A stretch of DNA of 64,000 nt, taken from positions 2,342,125 to 2,406,124 of the forward strand of contig LR732703.1 of the NCBI GenBank assembly GCA_902506565.1, read 5' to 3'. Made by a program: the position numbers and the translations under genes. The first letter of the stretch is position 1. The number at the start of each line of letters is the position of its first letter. Positions 61,633-64,000 of the stretch are shown here, in pieces. The DNA is from Burkholderiales bacterium 8X (GTDB taxonomy: Bacteria > Pseudomonadota > Gammaproteobacteria > Burkholderiales > Burkholderiaceae_C). The notes under the pieces are model-generated. The model did no database searches, was not told the DNA's origin, and saw only the letters and a list, made by a program, of their open reading frames with translations.

Positions 61633-62911
61633 GCTCGGCCTCCTCGGCAACCGGCTGCTGCGCCAAGGCCTCTTCGATCAGGTCGGCGGCCAACGGCACG
61701 CCGCCTGCCGCCTCGACCTCGCGTCCGAGCACGGCCGCGCGCTGCGCATAGGCACGGTCGGCGAGGAGCCGTTGCAACGCCTGCCGCAGCGACCCGGTAC
61801 CGGCCAGTGCCGGAAGCCGCCTCAGCCCGGCGCCGACATGCACCACGCGGGCCGCCACGCCGGGTTGATCGAAGGCGATCGGCAGCAGCAGCATCGGCTT
61901 GCCGGCGGCCAGCGAGTCCATGACGGTGTTGAGCCCGCCATGCGTCACGACGACATCGGCTCGTGCGATCGCGGCCCGCTGCGGCGCGAAGTCGGTGACC
62001 CAGGTCGCACCGGCGCAGCCCAGTGCGGCGACCTGCCGCTCGTCCAGTCCGCCGCAATGCGCCACCAGCAATTGGATGTCGAGTGCGCGGCAGGCGCGAG
62101 CGATGCGATGAAAGATCTTGAAACGCCCGCCCTGCAGAGTGCCGAGCGAAGCAAAGACGAACGGCCGGTCGGCGGCGACCGGCAGGCCGAGCGGCTCTTC
62201 GTTGGACGGCGGTGGCCGGAGCGGGCCGACATGATGGAAGCCCGCCGGCAGCTGCTCGCGGGGGAAATCGAAGCCGGCGGTGGTCTGGCTCAGTTGGAGG
62301 AGCGGGGACACGCAGTCGGCCAGGCTGCTGCGTGGCGCCAGGCCCCAGTCGGCGGCCTGGCCGCGAATCACGCGGGCATGCGGCGTCATCAGCCAGTCGT
62401 ACACCCGGGTGCTGCCCTCGTTGCGCTTCAGCGCACCGTCGTCCTCGGCATAGCCGAAGGGCATGACCGGCAACGGGACGCGAGTCTCGCGATTGACCGG
62501 CAGCGCGCAGGCGACCGAGATGCACGGCAGCCCGAGCGCTTCGGCCAGCAATCCGCCGGCGGCTTCCATCTGGTCGGCAATCACCGCATCGACTCGCAGC
62601 GCGACCAGCGCCTCGCGCCCGTCGCGGCACAGCATGGCCGTGGCCTGGCTCACGTCCTGGATCACGCGGCGCAGGCCGAGCGGTCCGCCCGGCCGCGCGG
62701 CCCTGCCGAGCACGCCATCCAGGCTGCCCGGCGGATGGGTCACCACCCCGACCGGCCGAAACCCGATGCGCGAATCGCGCAGCAGCCGCTGAACGTCGGC
62801 CTGCGCGACCCAGGTGACGCGGTGGCCGCGATCGATCAACTCGCAGGCAAGCGCTTCGAGCGCACGCACATGGCTCGGAAAGGGGGGGCTGACCACGGCG
62901 AAATGCGTCAA
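61625..62911 (-). CDS. crtX: Zeaxanthin glucosyltransferase
   Basis: The 428-residue GT1-family enzyme transfers glucose from UDP-glucose to zeaxanthin hydroxyls. The N-terminus THFAVVSPPFPSHVRALEAL matches known CrtX proteins and begins at a TTG (62911). The GT1 donor site is visible in VVVTHGGLNTVMDSLAAGKP and LPIAFDQPGVAARV. An ATG at 63103 in frame would add 64 residues without similarity. It shares 8 bp with crtY. Confidence 0.92.
   Translation of the reverse strand: MTHFAVVSPPFPSHVRALEALACELIDRGHRVTWVAQADVQRLLRDSRIGFRPVGVVTHPPGSLDGVLGRAARPGGPLGLRRVIQDVSQATAMLCRDGREALVALRVDAVIADQMEAAGGLLAEALGLPCISVACALPVNRETRVPLPVMPFGYAEDDGALKRNEGSTRVYDWLMTPHARVIRGQAADWGLAPRSSLADCVSPLLQLSQTTAGFDFPREQLPAGFHHVGPLRPPPSNEEPLGLPVAADRPFVFASLGTLQGGRFKIFHRIARACRALDIQLLVAHCGGLDERQVAALGCAGATWVTDFAPQRAAIARADVVVTHGGLNTVMDSLAAGKPMLLLPIAFDQPGVAARVVHVGAGLRRLPALAGTGSLRQALQRLLADRAYAQRAAVLGREVEAAGGVPLAADLIEEALAQQPVAEEAELA
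61639..61644 (-). promoter_or_regulatory. Shine-Dalgarno (AGGAGG) that fixes the crtY TTG start
   Basis: A perfect AGGAGG on the minus strand lies 6 bases before TTG 61632, inside the 3' end of crtX. It decides between two in-frame TTG codons. Confidence 0.8.
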
Positions 62912-63168
62912 GGATGCGGCTCGGGCAATGGGGATCGATGGGGATATCGGGGGCGCGGCGGGGCGTTTTGCGCAGAATGCGGTGATGTCCTGCACACTCC
63001 GGCAGAGTTTGCACCGATCTTCGGAAGCTTCGTTCCGCTCGCTTGCAGGACGAGACCGCGACCCGAGGTCGAGCGGTCGTGCGTTTCGCGGGCGTATGGT
63101 CATCTCCGACTGCCGTTCCAGACCGGGCCATCACGCCACCACGCCACCCAGCGAATACGCATCAAGCC
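62912..63168. other. Divergent crtX-crtE intergenic region
   Basis: The 257 bp between divergent crtX and crtE should contain both promoters. I see no convincing sigma70 pair, palindrome or riboswitch, so control of the pigment genes cannot be read here. Confidence 0.5.
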
Positions 63169-64000
63169 ATGAACATTGCCGCCCTGCCCCGGCGCGACGC
63201 GCCTCCCGGCCGACGTGCTTCCCTCAAAGAGCTGCATGCATCGATCGAGCGGCGCCTGGCGCAGCTGTTGCCGATGCCGCGGGATGCGGACGATCTCGTG
63301 TCGCTCGCCATGCGGGAAGCCGTGCTCGGTCCCGGCAAGCGCGTGAGGCCGTTGCTGATGCTGGCCACCGCACAGGGCTTCGGCCTTCATTCGAGCGACG
63401 TGATGGATGCGGCTTGCGCGGTCGAGATGGTGCATGCCGCGTCGCTGCTGCTCGACGACCTGCCCTGCATGGACGACGCGCTCGAGCGCCGCGGCCGACC
63501 GGCCATGCATCTCCGGTTCGGCGAAGACATCGCCTTGCTGGCGTCGGTGGCCTTGCTCAGCCAGGCCTACGGCGTGGTCGCAGCGGCCGAGGACATGGCG
63601 CCGCTGCTGAGGGCGCGGGTGGTCGGCGTGCTGGCCGAGGCAGTCGGCACCGCAGGATTGGTCCGCGGCCAGTACCGCGACCTGCGCGAAGACCAGGCGA
63701 ATGCAGACGAGAAGGCGCTGACCGGCATCAACGACCTGAAGACCGGTTCGCTCTTCAAGGTGTCGCTGGTGGTGCCGGGCCTCGCGGCGCAAGCCGAAGA
63801 GGCCTTGCTGCAGCGATTGGCCGCTTGTGCCGGCGAGATCGGGCGGGCTTTCCAGTTGCGCGACGACCTCGACGACGGCGCCGACCTGCCACCCACATCG
63901 TCTGCCACGCCTTCCGATGGCTTCGGCTCGGGCGAAGACGAAGGCAAGGCCACGCTGGTGGCGCTGCTCGGTCGCCGGGCCGCGCGCGAGCGATTCGACA
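63169..64000 (+). CDS. crtE: Geranylgeranyl diphosphate synthase (3' end beyond window)
   Basis: At least 277 residues are encoded from ATG 63169, and the frame is open at the window edge. The first Asp-rich motif DDLPCMDDALERRG and the second FQLRDDLDDGAD, both for Mg-diphosphate binding, are present. It makes the C20 precursor for CrtB from FPP/GPP and IPP. It is divergent from crtX rather than first in the same operon as in Pantoea. Confidence 0.93.
   Translation, partial: MNIAALPRRDAPPGRRASLKELHASIERRLAQLLPMPRDADDLVSLAMREAVLGPGKRVRPLLMLATAQGFGLHSSDVMDAACAVEMVHAASLLLDDLPCMDDALERRGRPAMHLRFGEDIALLASVALLSQAYGVVAAAEDMAPLLRARVVGVLAEAVGTAGLVRGQYRDLREDQANADEKALTGINDLKTGSLFKVSLVVPGLAAQAEEALLQRLAACAGEIGRAFQLRDDLDDGADLPPTSSATPSDGFGSGEDEGKATLVALLGRRAARERFD

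Noticed and set aside
62912..63103. ATG at 63103 as the crtX start
   Set aside because: It adds 64 unconserved residues and runs close to crtE; the TTG at 62911 aligns with known CrtX N-termini.

Overview
The window is high-GC chromosomal DNA from a betaproteobacterium, almost certainly family Comamonadaceae and Variovorax/Xenophilus-like. This is inferred from the gene set, not from any search: a divergent cysS / TPR / cyclophilin / lpxH block, a small Trp-rich TIGR04438-type protein, a DUF934-cysH sulfate cluster, a Bug-type receptor, and TAAAAT/TAGAAT/TACAAT-like -10 boxes close to start codons. Coding density is very high and most neighbouring genes share 1-4 bp stop/start overlaps.

Layout. 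1-3690: the 5' end of cysS (minus), then a secreted TPR protein, two cyclophilins, lpxH and mtfA. 3780-10743: two large minus-strand genes, a DUF349 protein and a DUF748/AsmA-like protein. 10744-11320 is the longest gene-free stretch; it holds a strongly structured minus-strand RNA candidate ending in an intrinsic terminator, and a near-consensus promoter for a membrane-anchored lytic transglycosylase. 12187-15362: a ZTP-type riboswitch and glyA, then nrdR and ribD. 15437-21399: ribE, ribBA, ribH, nusB, an aminotransferase, ybgC, tolQ, tolR and a truncated tolA that ends in a palindromic repeat where the rest of tolA, tolB and pal would be expected. 21543-24413: a TRAP transporter (minus). 24604-29876: a Trp-rich small protein, a small cytochrome c, a LapA-domain protein and two large adjacent proteins of unknown function that look like paralogues. 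30050-34503: acs, a YqhA-family protein, a sulfate-binding protein and an iron-trafficking protein. 34520-38072: mnmC, a transglutaminase-like protein and an extensin-family protein. 38151-42025: a Bug receptor and an AtuA two-gene unit, with a divergent LysR regulator. 42246-49539: the assimilatory sulfate reduction cluster (cysI, DUF934, cysH, cysD, cysN), then ferredoxin and ferredoxin-NADP reductase. 49578-55105: a TPP riboswitch and thiamine genes. 55155-57160: tRNA-Asn, an N-acetylmuramidase and three small membrane proteins. 57212-64000: carotenoid genes crtZ, crtB, crtI, crtY, crtX and the start of crtE.

How the genes work together. The rib genes cover most riboflavin steps, apart from a GTP cyclohydrolase II, whose zinc cysteines are missing from RibBA. 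The cys genes take sulfate to sulfide, and the neighbouring ferredoxin and FNR may supply electrons because no cysJ is visible. The thi genes make the thiazole moiety, phosphorylate the pyrimidine and join the two under a TPP riboswitch. The crt genes predict GGPP to phytoene, lycopene, beta-carotene, zeaxanthin and zeaxanthin glucosides, so the organism is probably yellow.

The least explained material is the paralogous large-protein pair (25825-29876), the structured RNA at about 10785-10981, and the interrupted tol operon at about 21365.
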